Shown piece by piece: positions 8,931 through 17,797 of a DNA stretch of 35,000 bases (position 1 is its first letter; every line of letters begins with the position of its first letter). This DNA is from an uncultured Pelagibacteraceae bacterium (GTDB taxonomy: Bacteria > Pseudomonadota > Alphaproteobacteria > Pelagibacterales > Pelagibacteraceae): positions 1-35,000 of the forward strand of contig CACLKK010000006.1 in the NCBI GenBank assembly GCA_902607525.1, given 5' to 3'. The translations under genes and the position numbers were made by a program. A model generated the notes under the pieces. It was not told the origin of the DNA and ran no database searches. It saw only the letters and a program-made list of their open reading frames with translations.

Positions 8931-9872
8931 ATGCAAAATAATCAAAAAATAATAGCCATTTTCGGGGCTGGAGGATTTGTTGGAAAACACTTGATGAGAC
9001 AAATAACAAAATTAGACTATAGAGTTAAAGTGGCAACTAGAAAGCCTTATTTAAAAGGTTACCTAAAACCACTAGGCAACCCAGGTCAGATTGAACTTAT
9101 AAAAACTAATATTTTCAATATTGAAAATGTTAAAACAGTTTTAAATAACTGCGATTACGCAATAAATCTTATAGGAATTCTTTACGAAACTAGAAAACAA
9201 AAATTTAGTCAAATTCATTCAGAATTCCCATACCTGTTAAGCAACTTATGTAATGAAATGGGAATAAAAAAATTAGTTCACGTCAGTGCTCTTGGAATAA
9301 AAGATCGCCATATTTCAAAGTATATGCAATCAAAACTTCAAGGAGAAAAAAATATTCAAGAAACTTTTGGATCATCAGTAATTTTAAGACCTTCAGTTAT
9401 TTTTGGACCAGAGGATAAATTTTTTAATACTTTTGCTTCTATTGCACAATTTTCTCCAGCTATTCCATTGATAGGTGATGGAAAAACAAAATTTGCTCCA
9501 ATTTATGTAGGAGATGTTGCTAAAGCTATAACTAAATCTTTGGAACTTAAAAATTCTGAAACTAAAATTTATGAACTCGGTGGACCTGAAAATTATTCTT
9601 TTAGAGAATTAATGGAAATTTTAATGTCTGAAATAAAAAAGAAAAGACTGTTATTAAATATTCCTTTCAATATAGCTAAGTTTCAATCTTATTTTTTGCA
9701 GCTTTTGCCAAAACCGCTTTTAACCCCAGATCAGGTTGATTTGTTAAAATATAACAATATTGTTTCTGGCAACTATCCCGAACTATCAGATCTTGGAATT
9801 ACAGGTACATCTATTAAAACAATTCTTCCTAAATATATTTATAGATTCAGAACAGGTGGACAATTTAACTAG
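8931..9872 (+). CDS. NAD(P)-binding complex I NDUFA9-like / SDR-family protein
   Basis: IAIFGAGGFVGKHLMRQITKLDYRVKVATRKP; KLVHVSALGI; SVILRPSVIFGPEDKFFNTFASIA, typical of the NDUFA9-like family. Confidence 0.85.
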   Translation: MQNNQKIIAIFGAGGFVGKHLMRQITKLDYRVKVATRKPYLKGYLKPLGNPGQIELIKTNIFNIENVKTVLNNCDYAINLIGILYETRKQKFSQIHSEFPYLLSNLCNEMGIKKLVHVSALGIKDRHISKYMQSKLQGEKNIQETFGSSVILRPSVIFGPEDKFFNTFASIAQFSPAIPLIGDGKTKFAPIYVGDVAKAITKSLELKNSETKIYELGGPENYSFRELMEILMSEIKKKRLLLNIPFNIAKFQSYFLQLLPKPLLTPDQVDLLKYNNIVSGNYPELSDLGITGTSIKTILPKYIYRFRTGGQFN

Positions 9873-9898
9873 TTTATAATTAAGCTAGTTTAATTTTT
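9867..9898 (+). terminator. Intrinsic terminator between convergent genes, containing both stop codons
   Basis: AACTAGTTTA-TAAT-TAAGCTAGTT (10-bp stem, one G-T pair) at 9867-9890 followed by TAATTTTTTTT. Stops of the NDUFA9-like gene (TAG 9870-9872) and gcrA (9880-9882) fall inside it. Confidence 0.65.
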
Positions 9899-10380
9899 TT
9901 TTCGATAAATTTTGGAATATCTTCCTCAGTAATTTGGTCTTCCTCTTTTGCATTTTTCGGTTGAAAAGCGTAAAGCACATGAAGTTTACAATATGGAAAT
10001 TTTTCCATGGGTTTGCGCCCACAAAAATAAAAACTTTGCTCATGTGGGTGACCGATAGGCCATTTACAAGTTTTATCGGTTAGCTCTTCAAGTTTTAATG
10101 GATTTTCTTGTTCAAAATTTTTATCTAATAGCAAGGCTTTGAATCTAGCTTTTCTCCCAAGTTTTTGAGTTTTAATCTCAGGAGCGTCACTTTTCTTTCT
10201 ATTGTTTAGATTAGTGTCTGTTCTTTTTGAAACTGTTCTTGCTTCTAATTTAAGTCGATGAGCTTTCCCAATAACAGCATTTCGAGTTGTGTCACCAAGC
10301 ATTCGTGCAATTTCACTACCAGAATGACCTTTTTTCCAAAGTTGACGAAGTTTTTGTTCCTTTTCAGGTGTCCAAGACAT
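9880..10380 (-). CDS. gcrA: GcrA cell-cycle regulator
   Basis: MSWTPEKEQKLRQLWKKGHSGSEIARMLGDTTRNAVIGKAHRLKL; C-terminal CKWPIGHP...FCGRKP...YCKLH. Confidence 0.94.
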   Translation of the reverse strand: MSWTPEKEQKLRQLWKKGHSGSEIARMLGDTTRNAVIGKAHRLKLEARTVSKRTDTNLNNRKKSDAPEIKTQKLGRKARFKALLLDKNFEQENPLKLEELTDKTCKWPIGHPHEQSFYFCGRKPMEKFPYCKLHVLYAFQPKNAKEEDQITEEDIPKFIEKKIKLA

Positions 10381-10513
10381 TATTTAAATTAAACCTACAA
10401 CATCTTGTATTTGCAATAAAAAAATCTACTTCATGTGGATAGGTTATTAACAATTATTATTTAACTATCGGCACATTACCTATTGTCGTTTTATATATTA
10501 TATAAGCGTCCTC

Positions 10514-11326
10514 ATGGTTGAAATTATAAATAAATACAAAATTCACGAAAAAAAATTTGGTTATATAAATTGGTTGGGGTTTTACACCCTTTATAAAAAG
10601 GAAATACTCAGATTTCTTAAGGTTATGATTCAAACAATAATCTCACCATTAGTGACAGCTTTGCTTTTTTTAATGGTACTTTCATTAGCTATTGGAAACG
10701 AAAGAGGAGGAGCTCTTGGGTTTCCATTTATAACCTTTCTTGCGCCTGGGCTTATCGCAATGCAAATAATACAACAAGCTTTTTCCCACACTTCCTCTTC
10801 AATTATGATAGGTAAAATACAAGGAAATATAGTAGACGTTTTATACGCACCCCTTTCACCAAGTGAAGTAACACTAGCTACTATTTTAGCTGCGGTTACT
10901 AGAAGCTTTATAATTGCAGTAGTTTCAATTGTAGTTTTTAAATTTATTATTGATTTACAGTTCTACAATTTTTACTTTATTTTTATATATACATTTTTGG
11001 GTTCTTTTATTTTAGGCGCCATAGGTTTTATAGTGGGTTTATGGGCTGAAAAATTTGATAATATGGCCTCAGCTACTAACTTTATTATTGTACCCCTTTC
11101 TTTTTTATCAGGCACATTTTATTCTATTCAAAAATTACCAAACATTTTACAAAAAGTAAGTGAATGGAATCCTTTCTTTTATATAATTGATGGTTTCAGA
11201 TATGGTTTTTTAGGCGTATCAGATGGGTCTATAAAATTTGGATTATTATACCTTATTATACTAAGTTTCTTAACTTGGTTTGTATCATATATTTTGTTTA
11301 AAAAAGGTTATAAAATAAAATCATAA
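10514..11326 (+). CDS. ABC-2 type transporter permease
   Basis: Multiple TM helices; SGTFYSIQKLPNILQKVSEWNPFFYIIDGFRYGFLG motif of ABC-2 permeases. Confidence 0.85.
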   Translation: MVEIINKYKIHEKKFGYINWLGFYTLYKKEILRFLKVMIQTIISPLVTALLFLMVLSLAIGNERGGALGFPFITFLAPGLIAMQIIQQAFSHTSSSIMIGKIQGNIVDVLYAPLSPSEVTLATILAAVTRSFIIAVVSIVVFKFIIDLQFYNFYFIFIYTFLGSFILGAIGFIVGLWAEKFDNMASATNFIIVPLSFLSGTFYSIQKLPNILQKVSEWNPFFYIIDGFRYGFLGVSDGSIKFGLLYLIILSFLTWFVSYILFKKGYKIKS

Positions 11327-11333
11327 TTTATTT

Positions 11334-12497
11334 ATGAGCTCGATTCTTGGTACATATGCAAGGAAAAATATTTCTTTTACAAAAGGAAAAGGAAGCTATT
11401 TATATGCTGAAAATGGAGACAAGTATCTTGATTTTGTACAGGGTATTGCAACTAACATTTTAGGGCATTGCCATGAACATTTAATAGAAGCTATTCAAAA
11501 ACAATCTAAAAAATTATGGCATATTTCCAATGCATTTATAATTCCTGAGCAGGAAAGATTAGCAAAAAGACTTACAGATAACACATTTGCTGATTTTGCA
11601 TGTTTTCAAAATTCTGGAACAGAGGCTACCGAAGCAAGTATTAAAATAGCTAGAAAATATTTTCACAAAATAGGCAAGCCTGAAAAAAATAGAATTATTA
11701 CTTTTAAAGGTGCTTTTCACGGCAGAACTTTAGCAGCCTTATTTGCTGCAAATAATCCTAAACATACAGAGGGTTTTGGACCAAAAGTAGATGGATTTGA
11801 TCAAGTTCCTTTTGCAGACCATGAAGCTGTTAAAAAAGCTATAAACAAAAATACTGCAGCAATAATGATCGAAACGATTATGGGAGAAGGAGGGATAAAA
11901 GTAGTACCTGATTTTTGTATTAAGGGATTAAGAGATATATGTGATGAGCATGGGATACTTTTAATTTTAGATGAAGTGCAGTGTGCTTATAGAACTGGAA
12001 ATTTTTTTGCATTTGAAAAGTCGGGAATTGCTCCAGATATCGTTCCAATCGCCAAAGGAATTGGTGGAGGTTTTCCATTAGGAGCATGTTTAGTTACAAA
12101 AAAAGTTTCTGTTGGAATGACACCAGGAACACATGGAAGCACTTTTGGAGGCAACCCGTTGGCTTGTGCAGTGGGAAACGCAGTGCTTGATATTATTTTT
12201 AAAGAGGGTTTTTTAGAAGATGTAAAAAAAAAAGGTAAATATTTTGATGAAGGTTTAAATAAAATTAAAAATAAGTACCCCAAAATTATTGGAGAAATTA
12301 GAGGGATTGGTTTAATAAAAGGTCTAAAGGTTTTGGTGGATAACGTAGAATTTATAAAAAAATTGATGAATCATAAAATGCTTACAGTAAAAGCAGAAGA
12401 AAATGTTATAAGACTTTTTCCGCCACTTATAGTGCAAGAAAAAGAATTAGATGAAGCAATTGGTAAAATAGAAAAAGTTTGCGAAGAACTTAGTTAA
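11334..12497 (+). CDS. argD: Acetylornithine/succinyldiaminopimelate aminotransferase
   Basis: YLDFVQGIATNILGHCHEHL; FQNSGTEATEASIKIARKYF; LILDEVQCAYRTG; GIGGGFPLGACL. Confidence 0.94.
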   Translation: MSSILGTYARKNISFTKGKGSYLYAENGDKYLDFVQGIATNILGHCHEHLIEAIQKQSKKLWHISNAFIIPEQERLAKRLTDNTFADFACFQNSGTEATEASIKIARKYFHKIGKPEKNRIITFKGAFHGRTLAALFAANNPKHTEGFGPKVDGFDQVPFADHEAVKKAINKNTAAIMIETIMGEGGIKVVPDFCIKGLRDICDEHGILLILDEVQCAYRTGNFFAFEKSGIAPDIVPIAKGIGGGFPLGACLVTKKVSVGMTPGTHGSTFGGNPLACAVGNAVLDIIFKEGFLEDVKKKGKYFDEGLNKIKNKYPKIIGEIRGIGLIKGLKVLVDNVEFIKKLMNHKMLTVKAEENVIRLFPPLIVQEKELDEAIGKIEKVCEELS

Positions 12498-12499
12498 GT

Positions 12500-13423
12500 A
12501 TGAAGAACTTTATAAATATTGCCGATATCAATAAGCAAGATTTAAGAAAAATTATAGAACACGCCAAGTCAGAAAAGAAAAAAAGATTTAATATTAACAA
12601 ATCAGCTATAGATCCTGAAAAACCATTAATAGATAAAACATTGATCATGCTTTTTGAAAAGACATCTACGAGAACAAGATTATCTTTCGAGCTCGCAATA
12701 AAGCAATTGGGTGGACATTTGTTAGTGCTTGATTCAAAAGAAAGCCATTATGGAAGTGGAGATGAAAGTGTTTATGATACCGCAAAAGTGTTATCCCAGT
12801 ATGGCGATATTGTAATGATGAGAACTCACAAGCATGAACATTTATTAGAATTTTCTAAATATTTAGATATTCCCATAATTAATGGTTTAACAAATTTGAG
12901 TCATCCCTGTCAGATTATGTCTGACATAATGACTTTTGAAGAATTAAAAGGATCTATTACAAACAAAAAAATTGCATGGCTAGGAGATGGAAATAACATC
13001 GTTTATTCTTTGATTGAAGCAGCTGTAAAGTTTAATTTTGAATTATCAATTGCTTGCCCAAAAAAATTTGGACCTGATAAAAAAATTATCAAATGGGCTA
13101 AGCAAAATAATGCAAAAATTTTAATTACAAAAGATCCTTTGGAAGCAGCAAATCTAGCAGACTGTATTATGACAGATAAATGGATTTCAATGGGAGATAA
13201 AGGAAATAAAAATGAAAAGAGAAAATTATTAAAACCTTATCAGGTAAATAAAAAAATTATGAAATTAGCAAAAAAAGATGCAATTTTTATGCATTGTCTT
13301 CCAGCTTCCAGAGGAGAAGAAGTGACAGATGAAGTAATGGATGGAAAACAATCAGCTGTATGGCTAGAAACATTAAATAGAATTCATGTACAAAAAAGTA
13401 TTATTCAATGGTGTCTTGAATAG
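12500..13423 (+). CDS. argF: Ornithine carbamoyltransferase
   Basis: FEKTSTRTRLSFELAIKQLGG; HPCQIMSDIMTFEE; FMHCLPASRGEEV; directly follows argD. Confidence 0.94.
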   Translation: MKNFINIADINKQDLRKIIEHAKSEKKKRFNINKSAIDPEKPLIDKTLIMLFEKTSTRTRLSFELAIKQLGGHLLVLDSKESHYGSGDESVYDTAKVLSQYGDIVMMRTHKHEHLLEFSKYLDIPIINGLTNLSHPCQIMSDIMTFEELKGSITNKKIAWLGDGNNIVYSLIEAAVKFNFELSIACPKKFGPDKKIIKWAKQNNAKILITKDPLEAANLADCIMTDKWISMGDKGNKNEKRKLLKPYQVNKKIMKLAKKDAIFMHCLPASRGEEVTDEVMDGKQSAVWLETLNRIHVQKSIIQWCLE

Positions 13424-13427
13424 ATTT

Positions 13428-13952
13428 TTATTCTATTGGTAAGGGGTTATCAGAATTTTCATTCATATATAAAATTACCGCAGCTCTGTCCTTAGCATTT
13501 TTTAATCCTGCAAATGCCATTTTTGTACCCTTTATCCATTCTTTGGGCTTAATTAAAAAACCATTCATTTCTTCAAATGACCAAATTTTTCCATGAGCAA
13601 CCAATGCTTTTGAATATTTATAATCTGAAATTGCTCCAGCTTTTCTTCCAATTACACCCCACAGAGCAGGCCCAATTTTATTTGCTCCACCTTTGGAGAT
13701 GCTATGACATGCTGCGCATTTTTTAAAAATTTTAGCTCCATCGGTGGCACTTACCGAAGCAAACAAAGCCATTATATCTCCATCTTGAGAGCTTCCAGAA
13801 CTTTCCTGAGTTTCTGAACTTCCAACAGTTGTTACATTTACTTGATAAGCTGAGTTTTCAGGTTTTTCAACTTGATAAATTACATCTGTAATTTTATTAA
13901 TTCCAAGAACTAAGATTACAGCAAACACAATAGAAACTAAAATTTTGTTCAT
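13428..13952 (-). CDS. Membrane-anchored c-type cytochrome (CycM/cytochrome c552-like)
   Basis: N-terminal TM helix; CAACH heme site; GPALWGVIGRKAG; GTKMAFAGLKNAKDRAAVILYM. Confidence 0.9.
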   Translation of the reverse strand: MNKILVSIVFAVILVLGINKITDVIYQVEKPENSAYQVNVTTVGSSETQESSGSSQDGDIMALFASVSATDGAKIFKKCAACHSISKGGANKIGPALWGVIGRKAGAISDYKYSKALVAHGKIWSFEEMNGFLIKPKEWIKGTKMAFAGLKNAKDRAAVILYMNENSDNPLPIE

Positions 13953-14031
13953 AAAAGCTTATAAATTTAGTACAACATTCTTCAAGATATATCATGACCT
14001 GTATCAAAAAAATGGACTTTTTAACGCATAA

Positions 14032-14763
14032 ATGAAAAATACCGCAATAATAATACCAACGCGTCTAGCGGCACGAAGATTTCCCAATAAACCCATCGCA
14101 AAAATTAATAATATTCCTATGATCGTGCATGTACTAAACAGGGCCAAAGAATCAAAAGTTGGGGAAGTAATTGTAGCAACCCCAGATGATAAAATTTTAC
14201 AGATCGTTAAAGAGAATGGCGGAAGAGCAATTTTAACAGAAGAGAATCACCACTCGGGCAGTGATCGAGTTTATGAAGCTTATACTAAAGAACTTAAAAA
14301 TAATGTTGATTTAATAATTAATCTACAAGGCGATATGCCTAATATAAAACCTAATTCAATTTCAAAATTGGAAAGACTTATGAGAAGTGAAAATTGTGAT
14401 ATAGGCACTCTGGCTTCTAAAATGACAAACGATAAAGAAATTAATGATCCAAATGTAGTGAAGGTTCAAATCGATCAAAAGTTAGAAAATGATAGTTTTT
14501 TTATTGCGAAAGATTTTTTTAGAGTAAAAAAAGAACTAAATCATGAAAAAATTTACCACCATATTGGAATTTATGCCTTTACAAATATTGCTCTAACAAA
14601 GTATGTAAAGCTTGCTAGATCTAAGTTAGAAAAAGAAAGAAATTTAGAACAAATGAGAGCTTTAGAAAATAACTTAATTATAAAAGTTGGGTTAAGCGAC
14701 TCTCAACCATTAGGAGTTGATACAGAGGAAGACTTAGTAAAAGTAAGTAAAATGTTAAGTTAG
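14032..14763 (+). CDS. kdsB: 3-deoxy-manno-octulosonate cytidylyltransferase
   Basis: IIIPTRLAARRFPNKPIAKINNIPMIVHVLNRAKES; LINLQGDMPNIKP; LGVDTEEDL. Confidence 0.94.
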   Translation: MKNTAIIIPTRLAARRFPNKPIAKINNIPMIVHVLNRAKESKVGEVIVATPDDKILQIVKENGGRAILTEENHHSGSDRVYEAYTKELKNNVDLIINLQGDMPNIKPNSISKLERLMRSENCDIGTLASKMTNDKEINDPNVVKVQIDQKLENDSFFIAKDFFRVKKELNHEKIYHHIGIYAFTNIALTKYVKLARSKLEKERNLEQMRALENNLIIKVGLSDSQPLGVDTEEDLVKVSKMLS

Positions 14764-14765
14764 GT

Positions 14766-15614
14766 ATGAAAAAAAATATAAAAGTAGCATTCCAGGGAGA
14801 AAAAGGAGCATATTCACATTTAGCATGTTTAGAAGTATTTCCAAATGCTGAAGCAATAGCATGCTCTACATTCGAAGAAGCTTTTTTAATGGCAAAAGAT
14901 AATTCTGATTTTAAAATTATTATACCAATAGAAAATTCTTTAGCTGGCAGAGTTGCTGATATACATTATTTAATTCCAAAGTATAAACTTCAAATTCATG
15001 CTGAACATTTTCAAAAAGTTACTCATAATTTACTTGGTATTAAGGGTTCAAAAATACAGGATATTAAAACTGTAAGAAGTCACTCTCAAGCTATAGGGCA
15101 ATGTAGAAAAATAATTTTACAAAATAATTTAAAAGAAATTATTTCAGCAGATACGGCTGGATCAGCTAAATTTGTTTCTGAAAAAAAAGATAAAAGTGAA
15201 TCTGCAATTGCATCTGAACTTGCAGCTAAGATTTATGGTCTAGAAATATTAAAATCAAAAATAGAAGACGAATCTGGAAATGTAACTAGATTTTTTATTA
15301 TGGGAAGAGATTCAGATCATCCAGAATTTAAGGACAAAAAATATATAACAAGCTGTATATTTAAACTAAAAAGTATACCCGCAGCTCTATATAAAGCGTT
15401 AGGTGGTTTTGCAACAAATGGGGTAAATTTATGTAAGCTTGAAAGTTTTTCTGTTAAAAATACATTTGACCAGGTTAATTTTTATATCGATATAGAAGGA
15501 CATATTGAAGATCCTTCTTTGCAAAAAGCGCTTGAAGAATTAGGATTTCATACTCAAAAATTAGATGTTTTGGGGGTTTACGAAGCTCATCAGTTTAGAT
15601 TTATAAACAAATAA
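14766..15614 (+). CDS. pheA: Prephenate dehydratase
   Basis: VAFQGEKGAYSHLACLEVFP; PIENSLAGRV; ESGNVTRFFIMGRD (TRF motif); C-terminal ACT domain. Confidence 0.94.
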   Translation: MKKNIKVAFQGEKGAYSHLACLEVFPNAEAIACSTFEEAFLMAKDNSDFKIIIPIENSLAGRVADIHYLIPKYKLQIHAEHFQKVTHNLLGIKGSKIQDIKTVRSHSQAIGQCRKIILQNNLKEIISADTAGSAKFVSEKKDKSESAIASELAAKIYGLEILKSKIEDESGNVTRFFIMGRDSDHPEFKDKKYITSCIFKLKSIPAALYKALGGFATNGVNLCKLESFSVKNTFDQVNFYIDIEGHIEDPSLQKALEELGFHTQKLDVLGVYEAHQFRFINK

Positions 15615-15630
15615 ACAACCTACACGTATA

Positions 15631-15660
15631 TTGTGGTTCTTATTTTGATACTGATATAAT
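15631..15660 (+). promoter_or_regulatory. Predicted sigma70-type promoter of the SRP RNA
   Basis: TATAAT at 15655-15660, 6 nt before the RNA start at 15667; weak -35 TTGTGG at 15631-15636 with 18-nt spacing. Confidence 0.6.
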
Positions 15661-15666
15661 AAAATT

Positions 15667-15760
15667 GGAGGCTGGCAGCGGGTGGAATTTTTTGAATAAC
15701 CCGGTCAGGACGGAAACGTAGCAGCCGTAACGAAATATTTCAGGTTGCTGTTCAGTCTCC
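15667..15760 (+). ncRNA. ffs: Small (4.5S-type) signal recognition particle RNA
   Basis: GGAGGCTGGCAGCGGG... with conserved core GGTCAGGACGGAAACGTAGCAGCC; 5' GGAG(GCTG) pairs with 3' (CAG)TCTCC; T7 tract follows. Confidence 0.93.
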
Positions 15761-15771
15761 TTTTTTTAAAC

Positions 15772-17466
15772 ATGAAGAATAACATGCATAAAGTTTTAGC
15801 GTTAAAATATAGACCAAAAAATTTTAAAGAGTTAATAGCTCAAAATATAATGGTTGAAACTATAACCAACTCAATAAAAATAGATAAACTGCCAAACGCT
15901 TATTTGCTTACAGGAATTCGTGGAGTAGGAAAAACAACAACTGCTCGTTTGATTGCGAAGGCATTAAATTGTAATAAAGATTTTCTTAAAGAAGAAAATT
16001 GTAATTGTAATAATTGTGAAGAAATTACCAACTCAAAACACCTTGATGTATTAGAAATGGATGCAGCATCAAGAACCGGTATAGATGATGTAAGAGAATT
16101 AATTGATTCATCAAAATATAATCCAACTAGTGCAAAATATAAGATTATAATTTTAGATGAAGTACATATGTTATCAAAACAAGCATTTAATGGTTTATTA
16201 AAAACTTTAGAAGAACCACCGCCTCATTTAAAATTTATTTTTGCAACAACTGAAGTAAAAAAAATACCAGTAACCATTATTTCACGATGTCAAAGATTTG
16301 ATTTACATAGAGTTCCAGTAAAAGAATTAGTAAAAAATTTAAAAAGAATCTCAGATATTGAAAAAGTTAAAATTTCAAACGAAGCTTTGATATTAATTGC
16401 TAAAGCTTCTGAAGGATCGGTGCGAGATTCGCTTTCTCTTTTAGATAGGGCGCTTATTAGTCAAAATATTACCGAAACTGAAATCAATGAAATTTTTATC
16501 AGAAAAATGTTGGGAATAGCAGACAAATCAAAAATTTTATATTTATTAAAATCCATTTTTCAAGGAGAACAAAAAAAGTCGATCGAACAATTAAGAGAAA
16601 TGATAAACGAAGGGATTCAGCCAATAAATTTTTTAAACAACCTTTTAGAAGTAATTTATTTTATCCAACAAAAAAAAAGCCTTGGAAATTTTGATTCAGA
16701 ACTATCCATGTCTGAATCAGAAGAAGAAATTATTAATTCAATTTCTAAGGATATTAATATAACAACCCTTATAGTTTTTTGGCAATTTATTTTAAAAGCA
16801 TTAGATGAGCTATCGATAGTTTCTAATCCAATTTTGTCACTTGAAATGTTGATTGTTAGACTTTTGCATTTAAAAGATATGCCATCCTATGAAAATTTAC
16901 TAGACTCATTGAAAAAAAATAATTTAAGCTCTCAGGAAGAAAATCATAACGTAACGCTTGATCTAAGAAATAAGAAAAAAATTTTAAATGATGACAATCC
17001 TATTAGTAATATTTCAAAGGACCAAATTAAAAATACCATGCAAACAAAGCCGGTATTATCCTCTTCTTTAAAAGAAAAAAATTTATCAGCAGGTGAAGCA
17101 AAAGAAAAAGTAGCATCTTTTGAAGATTTAATTTATTTAGCTTCAAAAAAAAAGGAAGTTCAGCTTAAATATGATTTAGAGAAAAATGTAAATCTAATTA
17201 AATTTTCTGAGGGAAAAATTGACATAAGCTTTAACCAAAATTTGGATAAAAACTTTGTGCGCAATTTATCTAGTAAATTAGTAGAATGGACTGGAAATAG
17301 ATGGGTTATTACTTTATCAAAAAAAATAGGTGAAAAAACTTTTTCAGAAATTCAAAATATTAAAAAAAAAGAATTTATTAGTGAAGAAAAAAAAGGAGAA
17401 GTTTATAAAAAAATCAAAAATATTTTTTCCGATGCAGAATTATTAGAAATTAAAAAAAAAGATTAA
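15772..17466 (+). CDS. dnaX: DNA polymerase III subunit gamma/tau
   Basis: VLALKYRPKNFKELIAQ; GIRGVGKTTTARLIAKALNC; IILDEVHMLSKQAFNGLLKTLEEPP. Track start 15745 overlaps the SRP RNA; ATG at 15772 (or 15784) is more credible. Confidence 0.93.
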   Translation: MKNNMHKVLALKYRPKNFKELIAQNIMVETITNSIKIDKLPNAYLLTGIRGVGKTTTARLIAKALNCNKDFLKEENCNCNNCEEITNSKHLDVLEMDAASRTGIDDVRELIDSSKYNPTSAKYKIIILDEVHMLSKQAFNGLLKTLEEPPPHLKFIFATTEVKKIPVTIISRCQRFDLHRVPVKELVKNLKRISDIEKVKISNEALILIAKASEGSVRDSLSLLDRALISQNITETEINEIFIRKMLGIADKSKILYLLKSIFQGEQKKSIEQLREMINEGIQPINFLNNLLEVIYFIQQKKSLGNFDSELSMSESEEEIINSISKDINITTLIVFWQFILKALDELSIVSNPILSLEMLIVRLLHLKDMPSYENLLDSLKKNNLSSQEENHNVTLDLRNKKKILNDDNPISNISKDQIKNTMQTKPVLSSSLKEKNLSAGEAKEKVASFEDLIYLASKKKEVQLKYDLEKNVNLIKFSEGKIDISFNQNLDKNFVRNLSSKLVEWTGNRWVITLSKKIGEKTFSEIQNIKKKEFISEEKKGEVYKKIKNIFSDAELLEIKKKD

Positions 17467-17469
17467 TCT

Positions 17470-17790
17470 ATGACTGATTTTACTGACTTAATTTCGCAAG
17501 CAAAAAAAATGCAAGAGAAAATGAAAGAAACTCAAGAAGCTTTAAAAAAAATTGAGGTAGAAGGAGTATCAGGTGGAAATGCTGTAAAAATTATTATGAA
17601 TGGTGATGGTGAGTTAAAGAAAGTTACCTTTAGCGAAGCTTCAAAAAAAGAACCAAAAGAAATTTTGGAAGATTTGATTGTTGCTGCTCATAATGATGCT
17701 AAATCTAAGTTAAAGAAAAAAACAACAGAGGAGATCTCCAAAGTTACAGGAGGAATTGGTTTACCTCCTGGTTTTAAATTTCCTCTCTAA
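17470..17790 (+). CDS. YbaB/EbfC-family nucleoid-associated protein
   Basis: LISQAKKMQEKMKETQEALKKIEVEGVSGG...; TGGIGLPPGFKFPL; located between dnaX and recR. Confidence 0.93.
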   Translation: MTDFTDLISQAKKMQEKMKETQEALKKIEVEGVSGGNAVKIIMNGDGELKKVTFSEASKKEPKEILEDLIVAAHNDAKSKLKKKTTEEISKVTGGIGLPPGFKFPL

Positions 17791-17797
17791 GGAAAAA

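Noticed and set aside
12224-12233. A10 run in argD as a frameshift site
   Set aside because: Reading frame continues normally (DVKKKGKY) and there is no known biological reason for an alternative ArgD product; such runs are common here.
13415-13440. Possible terminator between argF and the cytochrome c gene (AATAGA...TCTATT)
   Set aside because: Only 6 A/T-rich pairs with a 7-nt loop; expected by chance at this base composition.
15745-15771. N-terminal extension of dnaX (MLFSLLFLN)
   Set aside because: Encoded by the 3' end of the SRP RNA and its T-run; homology starts after MHKVLALKYRPKNF.
17756-17797. N-terminal extension of RecR overlapping ybaB
   Set aside because: Internal ATG at 17798 gives the canonical RecR start and removes a 35-nt overlap.
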